Shown: positions 28,939 through 37,055 of the stretch, one piece after another
Numbering within the stretch: position 1 is the stretch's first letter
Layout of the letters: each line of letters opens with the position of its first letter
Assembly (NCBI GenBank): GCA_902774795.1
Contig: CACYKA010000011.1
Span: 1 to 64,000 of the forward strand
Length of the DNA: 64,000 nt
Direction: 5' to 3'
Source: an uncultured Prevotellaceae bacterium
Lineage (GTDB): Bacteria > Bacteroidota > Bacteroidia > Bacteroidales > Bacteroidaceae
The notes under the pieces: model-generated
Databases searched by the model: none
Told to the model about the DNA's origin: nothing
What the model saw: only the letters and a program-made list of their open reading frames with translations
Position numbers and translations under genes: made by a program

Positions 28939-28961
28939 TTAATGCATAATTCATAATTGAC
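28939..28961. repeat. AATGCATAATTCATAATTGA repeat
   Basis: One copy of the ATTATGAATT-type repeat in the orientation opposite to 61884-61925. It supplies the TTG start codon (28957) of the next gene. Confidence 0.7.
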
Positions 28962-29940
28962 CAACCGCTTCATCATATCCATCGGCTGTAATGTCAACTG
29001 CGAGGTGCAGATGTCAAGGGTAAAGGAAATGCTGAAAAAGCACTTCCCCGATGTCACATTCTCACAAATTGTCAAAAGTCCCGACTACACCAATAATGTC
29101 GGTGCCCCCTACTCCAACTGCGTTGCCAAGGGCACTACTATCCTCTCCGAAACAGACCTTGTTGCCACCCTCAAATCAATGGAGCGACAGCTTGGACGCA
29201 CGCAGTCAGAGCAGATAATGATGGACCTCGACCTCTTGCAATTTAACAACACCCGTCACCATCTTGCTGACTGGAGTCGTCCACACATTAAGAGGCTACT
29301 CAGCATACTGTTGATTCTCATAATCGGCATTACATACGCCTTTCCGCGCACGCCGCCGTCCGATGCTGACAATAAGGCTGCCCGCGAACTGCTCATTAAG
29401 GCAACGGAATATTTCCAGGGCAGCAAATACCACGAGGCAGTACTATGTTTCGAGAAACTACAGGAACGCTATACGCTCACTCCTCGCTATCTTGCCTATC
29501 TCGGATTCTCTTATTACAAAGAAGGTGAGTATGAAGATGCTGCTGAGATACTTCTTCCGTTGCTCAGTGACACAACTCAAACTGCTACTCTCACAGCCCT
29601 CTCACCTAAGGAACAGTCTGTGTATCTCTATGCTTGTGGCGAGAGTCTCTTCCATACCGGCGATTATAATGGTTCCCTCGCCCTGCACGAGAGGATGCTA
29701 TACCTTGTCAGCGGTCTCGACAAGGCCGATGTACTCTTCCATATTGGTATGGCGTATTATATGCAAGGTAACTATGCTACTGCTATACCACCTCTTGAAG
29801 AAGCCTTCGAGCTTTATCGCTCACTAACCATCCCCTCCGATGAACTTCACTCCGCCCGTCTCAGCCAGATAGACAAAATGCTACCCGGTCTGAAACACGA
29901 AGTAAATCAAATCACTCCACAGGAACAGTTCACACCTTGA
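28957..29940 (+). CDS. FolK-like domain fused to a membrane segment and TPR domain
   Basis: A 327-residue frame with two unlike parts. Residues 1-112 resemble 6-hydroxymethyldihydropterin pyrophosphokinase (FolK): IISIGCNVNCEVQMSRV, YSNCVAKGTTIL, KSMERQLGRTQSE, the metal-binding IMMDLDLLQF (D-x-D) and HHLADWSRPHI. The frame then continues into IKRLLSILLILIIGITYAFP, which looks like a signal peptide, and a TPR-like domain (EYFQGSKYHEAVLCFEKLQ, FHIGMAYYMQGNYATAIPPL). In a separate TPR gene, M-K-R-L-L would be expected where this frame has ATT-AAG-AGG (I-K-R). The start is TTG at 28957, because TAA lies immediately upstream in frame. Either a true fusion or two genes joined by loss of a stop and a start. 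Confidence 0.75.
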   Translation: MTNRFIISIGCNVNCEVQMSRVKEMLKKHFPDVTFSQIVKSPDYTNNVGAPYSNCVAKGTTILSETDLVATLKSMERQLGRTQSEQIMMDLDLLQFNNTRHHLADWSRPHIKRLLSILLILIIGITYAFPRTPPSDADNKAARELLIKATEYFQGSKYHEAVLCFEKLQERYTLTPRYLAYLGFSYYKEGEYEDAAEILLPLLSDTTQTATLTALSPKEQSVYLYACGESLFHTGDYNGSLALHERMLYLVSGLDKADVLFHIGMAYYMQGNYATAIPPLEEAFELYRSLTIPSDELHSARLSQIDKMLPGLKHEVNQITPQEQFTP

Positions 29941-29951
29941 TGGTAAAATCT

Positions 29952-30704
29952 TTATATCAGTTCTTTAATTAGCTTTTTTAGGTCTTTCAGGTAGAGCATG
30001 TTCGGACCGTCACTAAGGGCTTGCTCTGGCTCGGGGTGTACCTCGAAGAAGAAGCCGTTAGCTCCGAATGCCTTGGCAGCTTTTGCCATTGCGGGTACAA
30101 AACGCCTGTCACCTGACGTACAGCCGTTGCCGCCTCCAGGACGTTGTACGCTATGGGTGCAATCCATCACCACTCGCGGCACGATCTCCAGCATATCAGG
30201 AATATTGCGGAAATCGACTACCAAATTATTGTAGCCAAACGAATTGCCACGCTCGCAAAGCCATATATCCTCTGCCCCACTCTCACGGGCTTTCTGCACG
30301 GGATACTGCATGTCAACACCTGAGAGGAACTGTGCTTTCTTAATGTTTATGGCCTTGCCGGTTTTAGCTGCTGCCACAAGCAAGTCTGTCTGACGACATA
30401 GGAAAGCAGGTATCTGAAGTACATCGGCGACCTCGGCAACAGGGGCTGCCTGGCATGATTCATGGATGTCGGTCAATATTTTCAGACCATACTTGCTCTT
30501 AATATCGGCTAGCATCTGCAGTCCTTTCTCCATTCCTGGGCCACGGAATGAAGAGATACTGGTACGATTGGCCTTGTCAAAAGAGGCTTTGAAGATGATG
30601 TCAGTACCCAGCTCTTTATTGATAGAGACGAGTTCCAGGGCGACGGTATCGAGCAACGATACGCTTTCTATGACGCAGGGACCTGCAATAAATAGGGGTT
30701 TCAT
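29952..30704 (-). CDS. kdsA: Kdo-8-phosphate synthase
   Basis: A 250-residue cytoplasmic enzyme joining PEP and arabinose-5-phosphate for lipopolysaccharide. Conserved boxes: FIAGPCVIESVSLLDTVAL at the N-terminus, FKASFDKANRTSISSFRGPG (near residue 45), LTDIHESCQAAPVAEVADVL and CERGNSFGYNNLVVD. Length is slightly short but complete. I chose ATG 30704, which overlaps the nrdG stop as ATGA; a TTG nine bases upstream would add MEE. The phosphatase for its product, KdsC, is at 5676. Confidence 0.96.
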   Translation of the reverse strand: MKPLFIAGPCVIESVSLLDTVALELVSINKELGTDIIFKASFDKANRTSISSFRGPGMEKGLQMLADIKSKYGLKILTDIHESCQAAPVAEVADVLQIPAFLCRQTDLLVAAAKTGKAINIKKAQFLSGVDMQYPVQKARESGAEDIWLCERGNSFGYNNLVVDFRNIPDMLEIVPRVVMDCTHSVQRPGGGNGCTSGDRRFVPAMAKAAKAFGANGFFFEVHPEPEQALSDGPNMLYLKDLKKLIKELI

Positions 30705-31174
30705 TTCTTCCAAAATTTATTTGTTATATTCTCTCCAATGCCGTTATCTGCCTTCGGATCAACCCTATAGAGTATCTGATTAGTGGTAGGCTTATTGAGT
30801 GGTCCTTTAGCCTCAATATATGGGCCGAGCTTTATATAGTCGAAATTGCGAAGGTGTATTTTGTCAGACAATACAGCCCTTCCGCTATACCAAGCCGTCT
30901 TCAGCTCAGGGTAGGCACTTCTCATCCATCCTGCGAGGGAATCGACTTTTTCTGGTGTTGCATCGCCTCCCATGAAGGCTACACAAGTAATATCTTGGCC
31001 GTAATCTTTGAGCATGACATCGAGCGACATAGCATTAAGCGGCTCTCCAATATCTTCCCAAAGGTACTGGCTATGACACCCAAGGCAGTGGCAAGGGCAG
31101 TTAGAGATATTTATAGAGAGCGTGACCTCATCAGGAATCTCCTGAAAGACCACGCCCGTATTTACGTATTTCAA
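30701..31174 (-). CDS. nrdG: Anaerobic ribonucleotide reductase activating protein
   Basis: A 157-residue radical-SAM enzyme that installs the glycyl radical on NrdD. The iron-sulfur motif C-x3-C-x2-C is SNCPCHCLGCHSQYLW (near residue 27), and the SAM box VAFMGGDATPEKV follows. No ATG is available; the likely start is TTG at 31174 (L-K-Y-V-N-T-G-V-V-F-Q), as family members begin at that residue. The frame stays open upstream to nrdD, but without a good start. It lies 50 bases after nrdD on the same strand and overlaps kdsA. Confidence 0.93.
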   Translation of the reverse strand: MKYVNTGVVFQEIPDEVTLSINISNCPCHCLGCHSQYLWEDIGEPLNAMSLDVMLKDYGQDITCVAFMGGDATPEKVDSLAGWMRSAYPELKTAWYSGRAVLSDKIHLRNFDYIKLGPYIEAKGPLNKPTTNQILYRVDPKADNGIGENITNKFWKK

Positions 31175-31224
31175 TTTACAAAATGCTGGTTTTAGTATAA
31201 CTGATTTTGTAGCCTTCCAGGCAA

Positions 31225-33381
31225 TTATGATGCTTGCTTATCCTGCATCATCGCCTGCTGCTGAACTGTCTCAGGCTGTCCCAGTTTGTTTGGACCAGCA
31301 TAGTAGCGGCGTGCCGCCTCCTTCTGACGTGCTGCAGAGAAGTTGCTAACCCTCTTCAGATAGCCGATGATACGTGTCATATAATCCACATTGGTAGAGT
31401 GACAGTTCGGACACTCGTGGAGATAGCGCTTGTCAATGGCACCACAGTTGTTACAGATGGTGTTAGGAATGTTGAATGTGAAGTAGTTACATCCCTCCTT
31501 TGCTGCAACCTTCAAAAGCTGCTGATACTGCTTCTTTGACAGGTGCTCCTCAAGATTCATATGGAGTGCAGATCCGCCAGTGAGGTGCTCAATGTAAGGT
31601 GCTCCATGGAGTTTGAACTTGTCGATGATGTTCATAGACTGGTCCTCCACAATGTAGAAATAGGAGTTGTAGCAGTCGCGTGGAACAAAGTAACCGTCCT
31701 CACGGTCCCACTTAGCATGCTTCACACCTACGTTCTCTGCAGGAATCATCTCGCAGTTGAAGAGCACGTCCTTTGTGCGATACTTCTTGTTGAGTTTCTC
31801 GACGATAGAAAGGATGCCCTGCACGAACTCCTTATATTTCTCGTTAGGAGTAATCTTCATGCCCATGAACTCTGCTGCCTCTACGAGACCGTTTACACCA
31901 ATTGTCAGGTACTGGCGTGACATATTGATGTATCCTGCGTCGAAAAGTGGCAACATACCGTGCTCCTTAAGCACCTTCAGATTCTCGTTGTATGCCAACT
32001 GAACCTTGTGGCAAAGGTCGATAATCTCTTCCAAATATTCCTTATAGTCGCGACCGTTATTGACAGCATACTGTACGGCACGGTTGAGATTGACTGTCAG
32101 CACAGACTTTGAACCTGTTGAAACGCCACCAGCACCGAGGGTGTAAGAGAAACCATTGTCCTGAATCTCGTTACGCAGACGGCAGCAAGAAGACAGAGAA
32201 TCTGCATTGTCGCTGAGGTATGTGAAGAAAGAATGACCTTCAGAATACATCTCTGCTGCGAACTCACCCCACTCCCTGTCACGACACTCACCGTTATCTG
32301 TGAGCAGAGCCATTGTCTCTACAGGGAATGTCAGCACAGTCTTTGTACGTTCCTTGTTAAACCACTTCATGAAACGCTTCTGCAGCCAAGAGAGACCATT
32401 CCAGTCAGGCTGACTGCCATCTGGGAAGTAGAAGTTTCCGAAGAGGGAGTCGAAATAGTACTTGTCATAATATGCCACATTCCAGAATACTGCCTGGAAG
32501 TTGCGAGCACCTGTAGGCTGGTTGATGGAATATACTATCTGTTCGAAACAATCTGTTATAACCTTGTCGATGGAACGCTGGCGCAGTGAGAGGTCAACAA
32601 TACGTTCTGGATCTTTGTAATAGTCAACACCATATTCCTTGCCAATGAAGTAGTTAAGGTACATGAGGAACTCAGGAGTAGCACATGCGCCGGACAACAT
32701 GGAGCTAACAATGAACACCATGTTTACGAAGCCGCCGCAGAAGCTCTTCAGGTTCGTAGGAGCAGTGGAGTTACCGCCGATAGCAGTTGTACCGTTGATG
32801 AGCCATGGATACATGGTGATGGAGGCACAGTACGGAGCAATGCTGGTCTCATCATTCTTATATATAAAATGGTGTTCCAGCAGGTCGATATATTTGTCTG
32901 CAAGTTCCTTGCCATACATCTTCTTGATGCGATCAGTCAGCAGACGACGGTTCAGACGAATGAAGTTTGACTTTGGCAACTCACCGATGAGCGTGGCAAT
33001 GTTCTTGTGCTCAACATTGGCATTGGCATCGAACTTAGAACCTGTAGCAGCATTGGCAGCTTCCATGTAGTCAGTAAGGAAATTGAGCTTGTCGAGGGTC
33101 TCGCGGTCTTCAGTGTGGCTCTGACGGTAGAGCATGAAACACTTTGCCACCTTATAATAACCCTCCTTCATGAGAGCTACCTCAACCTGGTTCTGGATGT
33201 CCTCAACGGTGATGTCATCCTGAATGTCGAGATGTGCAATGATTTTTGAAATGCTTGACACGTTAAAAGGCTCTTCCACTGCTTCAAAAGCCTTAACGAT
33301 TGCATTCATAATTTTGTCTAAAGAAAAGTCATCTTTAGTTCCGTCACGCTTCGTAATCGTGAACTTTCTAATCTCCATCAT
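31225..33381 (-). CDS. nrdD: Anaerobic ribonucleoside-triphosphate reductase
   Basis: A 718-residue class III ribonucleotide reductase, making dNTPs without oxygen. The N-terminal ATP-cone is RKFTITKRDGTKDDFSLDKI (residues 5-24). The C-terminus carries the structural zinc cysteines CNNCGAIDKRYLHECPNC (near residue 644) and the glycyl-radical loop TRIIGYLKRVSNFSAARQ (near 670). Two adjacent ATG codons open the gene. It has a well-matched promoter, and nrdG follows. In an obligate anaerobe this would be a major dNTP source. Confidence 0.97.
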   Translation of the reverse strand: MMEIRKFTITKRDGTKDDFSLDKIMNAIVKAFEAVEEPFNVSSISKIIAHLDIQDDITVEDIQNQVEVALMKEGYYKVAKCFMLYRQSHTEDRETLDKLNFLTDYMEAANAATGSKFDANANVEHKNIATLIGELPKSNFIRLNRRLLTDRIKKMYGKELADKYIDLLEHHFIYKNDETSIAPYCASITMYPWLINGTTAIGGNSTAPTNLKSFCGGFVNMVFIVSSMLSGACATPEFLMYLNYFIGKEYGVDYYKDPERIVDLSLRQRSIDKVITDCFEQIVYSINQPTGARNFQAVFWNVAYYDKYYFDSLFGNFYFPDGSQPDWNGLSWLQKRFMKWFNKERTKTVLTFPVETMALLTDNGECRDREWGEFAAEMYSEGHSFFTYLSDNADSLSSCCRLRNEIQDNGFSYTLGAGGVSTGSKSVLTVNLNRAVQYAVNNGRDYKEYLEEIIDLCHKVQLAYNENLKVLKEHGMLPLFDAGYINMSRQYLTIGVNGLVEAAEFMGMKITPNEKYKEFVQGILSIVEKLNKKYRTKDVLFNCEMIPAENVGVKHAKWDREDGYFVPRDCYNSYFYIVEDQSMNIIDKFKLHGAPYIEHLTGGSALHMNLEEHLSKKQYQQLLKVAAKEGCNYFTFNIPNTICNNCGAIDKRYLHECPNCHSTNVDYMTRIIGYLKRVSNFSAARQKEAARRYYAGPNKLGQPETVQQQAMMQDKQAS

Positions 33382-33446
33382 AGTTCCTAACAGATATTAT
33401 TTAAGTGAGTGAAAAATTTAAAAAATTAATTTGCGAATTTCGTTTG

Positions 33447-33477
33447 CAAAGGTACTACTTTCTTAAATTCTGACAAA
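33447..33477 (-). promoter_or_regulatory. Promoter for nrdD-nrdG
   Basis: On the minus strand TTTG (33474-33477) and TACCTTTG (33447-33454), with a 19-base spacer. The leader to the start codon is about 65 bases. Confidence 0.75.
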
Positions 33478-33601
33478 GAAATTCTCTATTTTTCTTTGTG
33501 ACACTTTGCTTATATAAAAGCTATTTCTACGCAGCAACTCATTAAATAATAAAGGATTAAATATGATATTATAAAGAAATAGATTTTTTATTATAAAACC
33601 G

Positions 33602-33634
33602 GAGCAAAGTTATTCAGTTTTGAAAACTTTGCTC
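33602..33634. terminator. Hairpin upstream of nrdD, copy 1
   Basis: GAGCAAAGTT (33602-33611) pairs with AACTTTGCTC (33625-33634), a perfect 10-base stem with a 13-base loop. It could be a terminator or an operator element. It shares CAAAGTT with the next hairpin. Confidence 0.5.
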
Positions 33635-33643
33635 AAAAATAAA

Positions 33644-33681
33644 GAGTGCAAAATTTTCTTTTTGGAAAACTTTGCACCCTC
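33644..33681 (-). terminator. Hairpin upstream of nrdD, copy 2; likely terminator of the OmpA-like gene
   Basis: On the minus strand GAGGGTGCAAAGTTTTC pairs with GAAAATTTTGCACTC (two-base bulge, one mismatch) and is followed by a T-rich tract (TTTATTTTT). It lies 45 bases after the OmpA-like gene stop. The rest of the 344-base gap (33382-33725) holds the nrdD promoter and AT-rich sequence with no gene. Confidence 0.6.
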
Positions 33682-33725
33682 TAAAAATTTAAAAAGTTGT
33701 CCATTTTGGAAAACTTTTCTCTGTT

Positions 33726-34112
33726 TTATTTTGTAAAAAATGATACAACTTCGTTATGTTCCGGTTCGCTGTATCTTGTACATACTCCGGCAGATATGGC
33801 TACAAAACGACTTTCAGGAATCCTGTATGTCTCGACGATATATTTCTTCACCGCGTCTGCTCTTTGTTGACCAATTATGTCAACTTTTTCCTTTGGTGTA
33901 TCACTTCCACAGAAACCGCCAATAATGATTACTGTTTCTGCCGGATGGCGTCTGATATATTCAACTACAAGACCTATTCTGTCTTTTTGTGACTCCATGA
34001 TGTTTACGGAATCCTTCTGGAAGAGTATTGTCTGGTCGAGCATAGTCTGTGCACTTGCTGATGAGAAGGTTAACAGCGTTGCCAGCAATGAGATTAAAAA
34101 TGTCTTCTTCAT
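33726..34112 (-). CDS. Short OmpA-like secreted protein
   Basis: A 128-residue exported protein: signal peptide (FLISLLATLLTFSSASAQ), then a single domain resembling the OmpA/Pal peptidoglycan-binding fold (IMESQKDRIGLVVEYIRRHP, then VIIIGGFCGSDTP, then GQQRADAVKKYIVETYRIPE, then RFVAISAGV). The pattern of inhibition of elongation (N-x-x-L-S-x-x-R-A-x-x-V) is only partly kept (IIGQQRADAVKKYI). There is no membrane barrel, so it is probably periplasmic. Monocistronic, 38 bases after the aminotransferase gene. Confidence 0.75.
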   Translation of the reverse strand: MKKTFLISLLATLLTFSSASAQTMLDQTILFQKDSVNIMESQKDRIGLVVEYIRRHPAETVIIIGGFCGSDTPKEKVDIIGQQRADAVKKYIVETYRIPESRFVAISAGVCTRYSEPEHNEVVSFFTK

Positions 34113-34150
34113 AATAAAATAATGTATTCCTTAGTTATATGTATATGCTC

Positions 34151-35446
34151 TTAATGTTCTTTCTTGAATTTCTCAATACGCTCTTTGAACAAGGGCTCAA
34201 GGTCCTTGCTGAAGAAAGAGGTACAGATTCTTACACCCTGCTGTGTGCTGCCCATAGTGTCGAGCGGGAATACTGCTATTCCATAGTACATCAGTTCGCG
34301 TGTCAACTCCAAGTCATTCATGCCGGGATACTGTACGGTAAAGTAGAAGCCGTCAGCCAGAGGTGCCCCCATGTCGTTGTCATAAACAAGATAGAAACCG
34401 TTGGCAAGCAGTACGTCCTTCATGAACTTAGCTCTTCTGCCATATTCCTTCACATCGTCAAGGAAATTGTATGAGCCGTCGCATGCTGCCTCCATCAACG
34501 CTGCCATAGCATGTTGAACGCTGTGGGTAGTACCGCTGGAAAGGGTGTACATCAGACGGTTGCACAAGAAGTCGCCGAACTCACCTACTCCAAAGTTATC
34601 TTGTAAGTCCTTATAAACTCTATGATAGAGGGAATTACTAATGCAGGTTACACCTATTCGCTGACCTGCATACGAGAAAGCCTTCGAGCCACTGACCCAA
34701 AGCACATAATTCTCAGTATATTTTGCCACCGTAGCCTGATAAGGCGGCTGATAAGGATGACTCAATTCCCTGCGGAAGTCCATTGCAAAGTATGCCAGGT
34801 CTTCCAATATAATAACATCATATTTCGTAGCAAGCCTTCCGATGCCCTCAAGTTCTTCTTCAGTGAAGCAAACCCATGACGGATTGTTGGGATTTGAATA
34901 TACTATGGAATTAATATTGCCGCCTTGCAGCATCTCTTCGAGCTTGTCTATAAGAGCCTTGCCTCTGAAGCCGTGAATGTCAAGGCCTACATGTTTCAGA
35001 CCTATCACGTCACATTGTGTTGTCTGAACGGGGAAGCCTGGCTGTATCAGCAGCACTGTATCCTTCTCTGAACCGATGGCATGCTTTATAGCAAGGAATG
35101 AAGCAAATGTTCCCTGCATGGAGCCTGTCGTAGGAATGCAGCACAGCGGGTCGATCTCAACGCCGATAAAAGCCTTGACAAATTCTGAAGATGCTTTTTT
35201 TATCCTCGGTATTCCACCATTTGGAGGATACTGCGTAGCACAGCCGTTAGCAAGTGCCTCCTGTTCTGCCTTGAGGGCAATCTCTGACGGCTGAAGGCCT
35301 GGGACACCCATCTCCAAATGTATCACGCGCTCACCTGTCTGTTCTTCGATGGAGCGTGAAAGACTTTGTAAATCTCTTATCGTAGCCTTCGAGAAATCTC
35401 CAAGGCCCATTTTTTCTATTACTTCCGATACAATATCCTTATTCAT
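34151..35446 (-). CDS. PLP-dependent aminotransferase, class I/II
   Basis: A 431-residue fold-type I aminotransferase. The PLP features are visible: HLEMGVPGLQPSEIAL and CATQYPPNGGIPRIKKASSE at the N-terminus, SIVYSNPNNPSWVCFTEEEL (near residue 200), IILEDLAYFAMDFRREL (the Asp binding the ring nitrogen) and VSGSKAFSYAGQRIGVT, with the Schiff-base Lys in S-G-S-K (near 268). Substrate not predictable. The open frame reaches 35608, but the chosen ATG at 35446 matches the usual start; the upstream extension crosses the divergent promoter region. Confidence 0.92.
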   Translation of the reverse strand: MNKDIVSEVIEKMGLGDFSKATIRDLQSLSRSIEEQTGERVIHLEMGVPGLQPSEIALKAEQEALANGCATQYPPNGGIPRIKKASSEFVKAFIGVEIDPLCCIPTTGSMQGTFASFLAIKHAIGSEKDTVLLIQPGFPVQTTQCDVIGLKHVGLDIHGFRGKALIDKLEEMLQGGNINSIVYSNPNNPSWVCFTEEELEGIGRLATKYDVIILEDLAYFAMDFRRELSHPYQPPYQATVAKYTENYVLWVSGSKAFSYAGQRIGVTCISNSLYHRVYKDLQDNFGVGEFGDFLCNRLMYTLSSGTTHSVQHAMAALMEAACDGSYNFLDDVKEYGRRAKFMKDVLLANGFYLVYDNDMGAPLADGFYFTVQYPGMNDLELTRELMYYGIAVFPLDTMGSTQQGVRICTSFFSKDLEPLFKERIEKFKKEH

Positions 35447-35472
35447 ACTTCTTATATCTGCGAAAATCTTTG

Positions 35473-35480
35473 CAAAGGTA
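35473..35480 (-). promoter_or_regulatory. -7 box for the aminotransferase gene
   Basis: The minus strand reads TACCTTTG 26 bases upstream of the start. No clear -33 TTTG at the expected distance. Confidence 0.45.
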
Positions 35481-35498
35481 TTAAAAAATTTCCTCTTA

Positions 35499-35531
35499 TT
35501 TGAATTATTTTCAGAAAAAATAGTAATTTTG
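35499..35531 (+). promoter_or_regulatory. Promoter for the MTA/SAH nucleosidase gene
   Basis: TTTG (35499-35502) and TAATTTTG (35524-35531) with a 21-base spacer, 27 bases upstream of the start codon. Confidence 0.7.
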
Positions 35532-35558
35532 CCACAAATTAACAAAAGAAAGTAAACT

Positions 35559-36266
35559 ATGAAAATTTGTTTTATAATAGCATTACATGCCGAAGCAGCC
35601 CCTCTCATCGAATTTTACGACCTCAAGAAGGTCGATGATTTCTTCTCGCCTCTGCCTTGCGAGCTGTACCAGAACCCATCCGTTCCGGAACTTTCTGTAG
35701 TCCTTACCGGTTCTGACCACGAACGCGACCTGATAGGCTGCGAAGCTGCATGTGTGACAACAATGGCGGCTATTCAGCGGTTAAAGCCCGAGCTGGTCAT
35801 TAGCAGCGGAACATGCGGAGGGTTCAAGTGCTTCGGTGGTGTCGTTGGGCGTGTATATATTGGCAGTGGTGCCATTTTCCACGATCGCCGCGTACCTGGA
35901 GATAATGCCTGGGGAACACAGAGCATAGGGGACTATCATCTTTGGGAAGGTTCCAAGAAACTATATGAGCAATTAAAGGAAGAGGGATATGATGTAGGGT
36001 ACGAAAAAGTTTCCACGGGTTCCTCATTCTCTCAGACAGCTGAGGACATGGAGGTTATACGCCAACAGGGAGGACGTCTAATTGATATGGAGGGAGCAGC
36101 AGTTGCCTTTGTGTGCTCACTCTATCATGTGCCTGTCATGATGGTCAAGGTGATATCAAACCTTTGCGACGAAGACGACGGAGACATTCAGTCGTTCCTA
36201 GACAACCTACATACCGTTTCCCATAATCTTCTTGAAGTAAATAAAAAGGTTATTTCCAATCACTGA
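35559..36266 (+). CDS. 5'-methylthioadenosine/S-adenosylhomocysteine nucleosidase-like protein
   Basis: A 235-residue nucleoside phosphorylase-fold enzyme that should cleave adenine from MTA, SAH or similar. Visible motifs: FIIALHAEAAPLIEF at the N-terminus, VISSGTCGGFKCFGGVVGRV (near residue 78) and IDMEGAAVAFVCSLYHVPVM (near 173), which holds the purine-site Met-Glu and the nearby catalytic acidic residue. The late Asp in ISNLCDEDDGD also fits. It diverges from an aminotransferase gene and overlaps the convergent nuclease gene by 17 bases. Confidence 0.85.
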   Translation: MKICFIIALHAEAAPLIEFYDLKKVDDFFSPLPCELYQNPSVPELSVVLTGSDHERDLIGCEAACVTTMAAIQRLKPELVISSGTCGGFKCFGGVVGRVYIGSGAIFHDRRVPGDNAWGTQSIGDYHLWEGSKKLYEQLKEEGYDVGYEKVSTGSSFSQTAEDMEVIRQQGGRLIDMEGAAVAFVCSLYHVPVMMVKVISNLCDEDDGDIQSFLDNLHTVSHNLLEVNKKVISNH

Positions 36267-37014
36267 TATTGCAGGTCTTCTCTATTCTCTTTTCCAACTG
36301 TTTATCCAAATCGGCAAAGAAATCCAAGCCTGTCAGCTTCTCCACCTCGTCAACTGTCATGTATCTCTCTGACATCGGCTGGCGGCTGTCATCGTTATCA
36401 TATACGAAGCCGATAGCTTTTTCCCTACCCTTTTTCAGTGACAAAACCACTTTGTAGAATCCTGTGGGAACAAAGACCTTTATTCCTTTTCTCTTCAGGC
36501 TGTAGTTATATCTGCCACCGATGGTCTTGAAGGTCTCACCTTGGTATATCGGACCGCAACATATATACAGAGTATCCTCTTTCTCTGCCCACCGTCTGCA
36601 AGCATTCTCAAGATTATTCCACCATCGCTGGTTAAGCGTTGATGTCTGCGGACACATATTTGTCATATAGAAGCACTCCTTCATGGCTGTGCTGCTCCAT
36701 TTGTTATCGCCGGCAGGACACATGTGGCCCCTGTCATAGCCGCACTTTTTGTATTCGTATGGAGTAACCCTGTATTCAATGTCAATATCCGGATCACCCT
36801 GAAAGTCGTTGTTCTTTCTCGAAACATTTCCCTTCAAATGTTCCTTCGTCAGTTTCCACGCCACCCAGTCAGGACAGTTCTTCTCCTTATTATATAATAA
36901 GGTATAAGCTGCATGCCTTATTATGTAGTCATCTTTCTTTATCTTCGGCAGTTCCTGTGCATAGGTTGTGTGAAGAGCAAAGAACGAGAATAGAAAAACA
37001 AGAACTTTGAACAT
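36250..37014 (-). CDS. Secreted DNA/RNA non-specific endonuclease
   Basis: A 254-residue NUC1-type nuclease (beta-beta-alpha metal fold) with a signal peptide (FKVLVFLFSFFALHTTYAQ). The active-site DRGH motif is in GYDRGHMCPAGDNKWSS (near residue 100); the metal-binding asparagine follows in TLNQRWWNNLENACR (near 135). It would degrade nucleic acid in the periplasm or outside, for nutrient use or defence. It overlaps the MTA nucleosidase gene tail-to-tail. Confidence 0.92.
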   Translation of the reverse strand: MFKVLVFLFSFFALHTTYAQELPKIKKDDYIIRHAAYTLLYNKEKNCPDWVAWKLTKEHLKGNVSRKNNDFQGDPDIDIEYRVTPYEYKKCGYDRGHMCPAGDNKWSSTAMKECFYMTNMCPQTSTLNQRWWNNLENACRRWAEKEDTLYICCGPIYQGETFKTIGGRYNYSLKRKGIKVFVPTGFYKVVLSLKKGREKAIGFVYDNDDSRQPMSERYMTVDEVEKLTGLDFFADLDKQLEKRIEKTCNISDWK

Positions 37015-37017
37015 CTA

Positions 37018-37052
37018 CAATTATGAATTGTTAATTATAAATTATTAATTAT
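37018..37052. repeat. AATTATGAATTGTTAATTATAAAT repeat
   Basis: Imperfect units of the ATTATGAATT family fill the 41-base gap between the nuclease and transglycosylase genes. Confidence 0.7.
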
Positions 37053-37055
37053 GAG

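Noticed and set aside
35447-35608. N-terminal extension of the aminotransferase frame
   Set aside because: It would cross the divergent promoter and the first codons of the nucleosidase gene; homology begins at ATG 35446.
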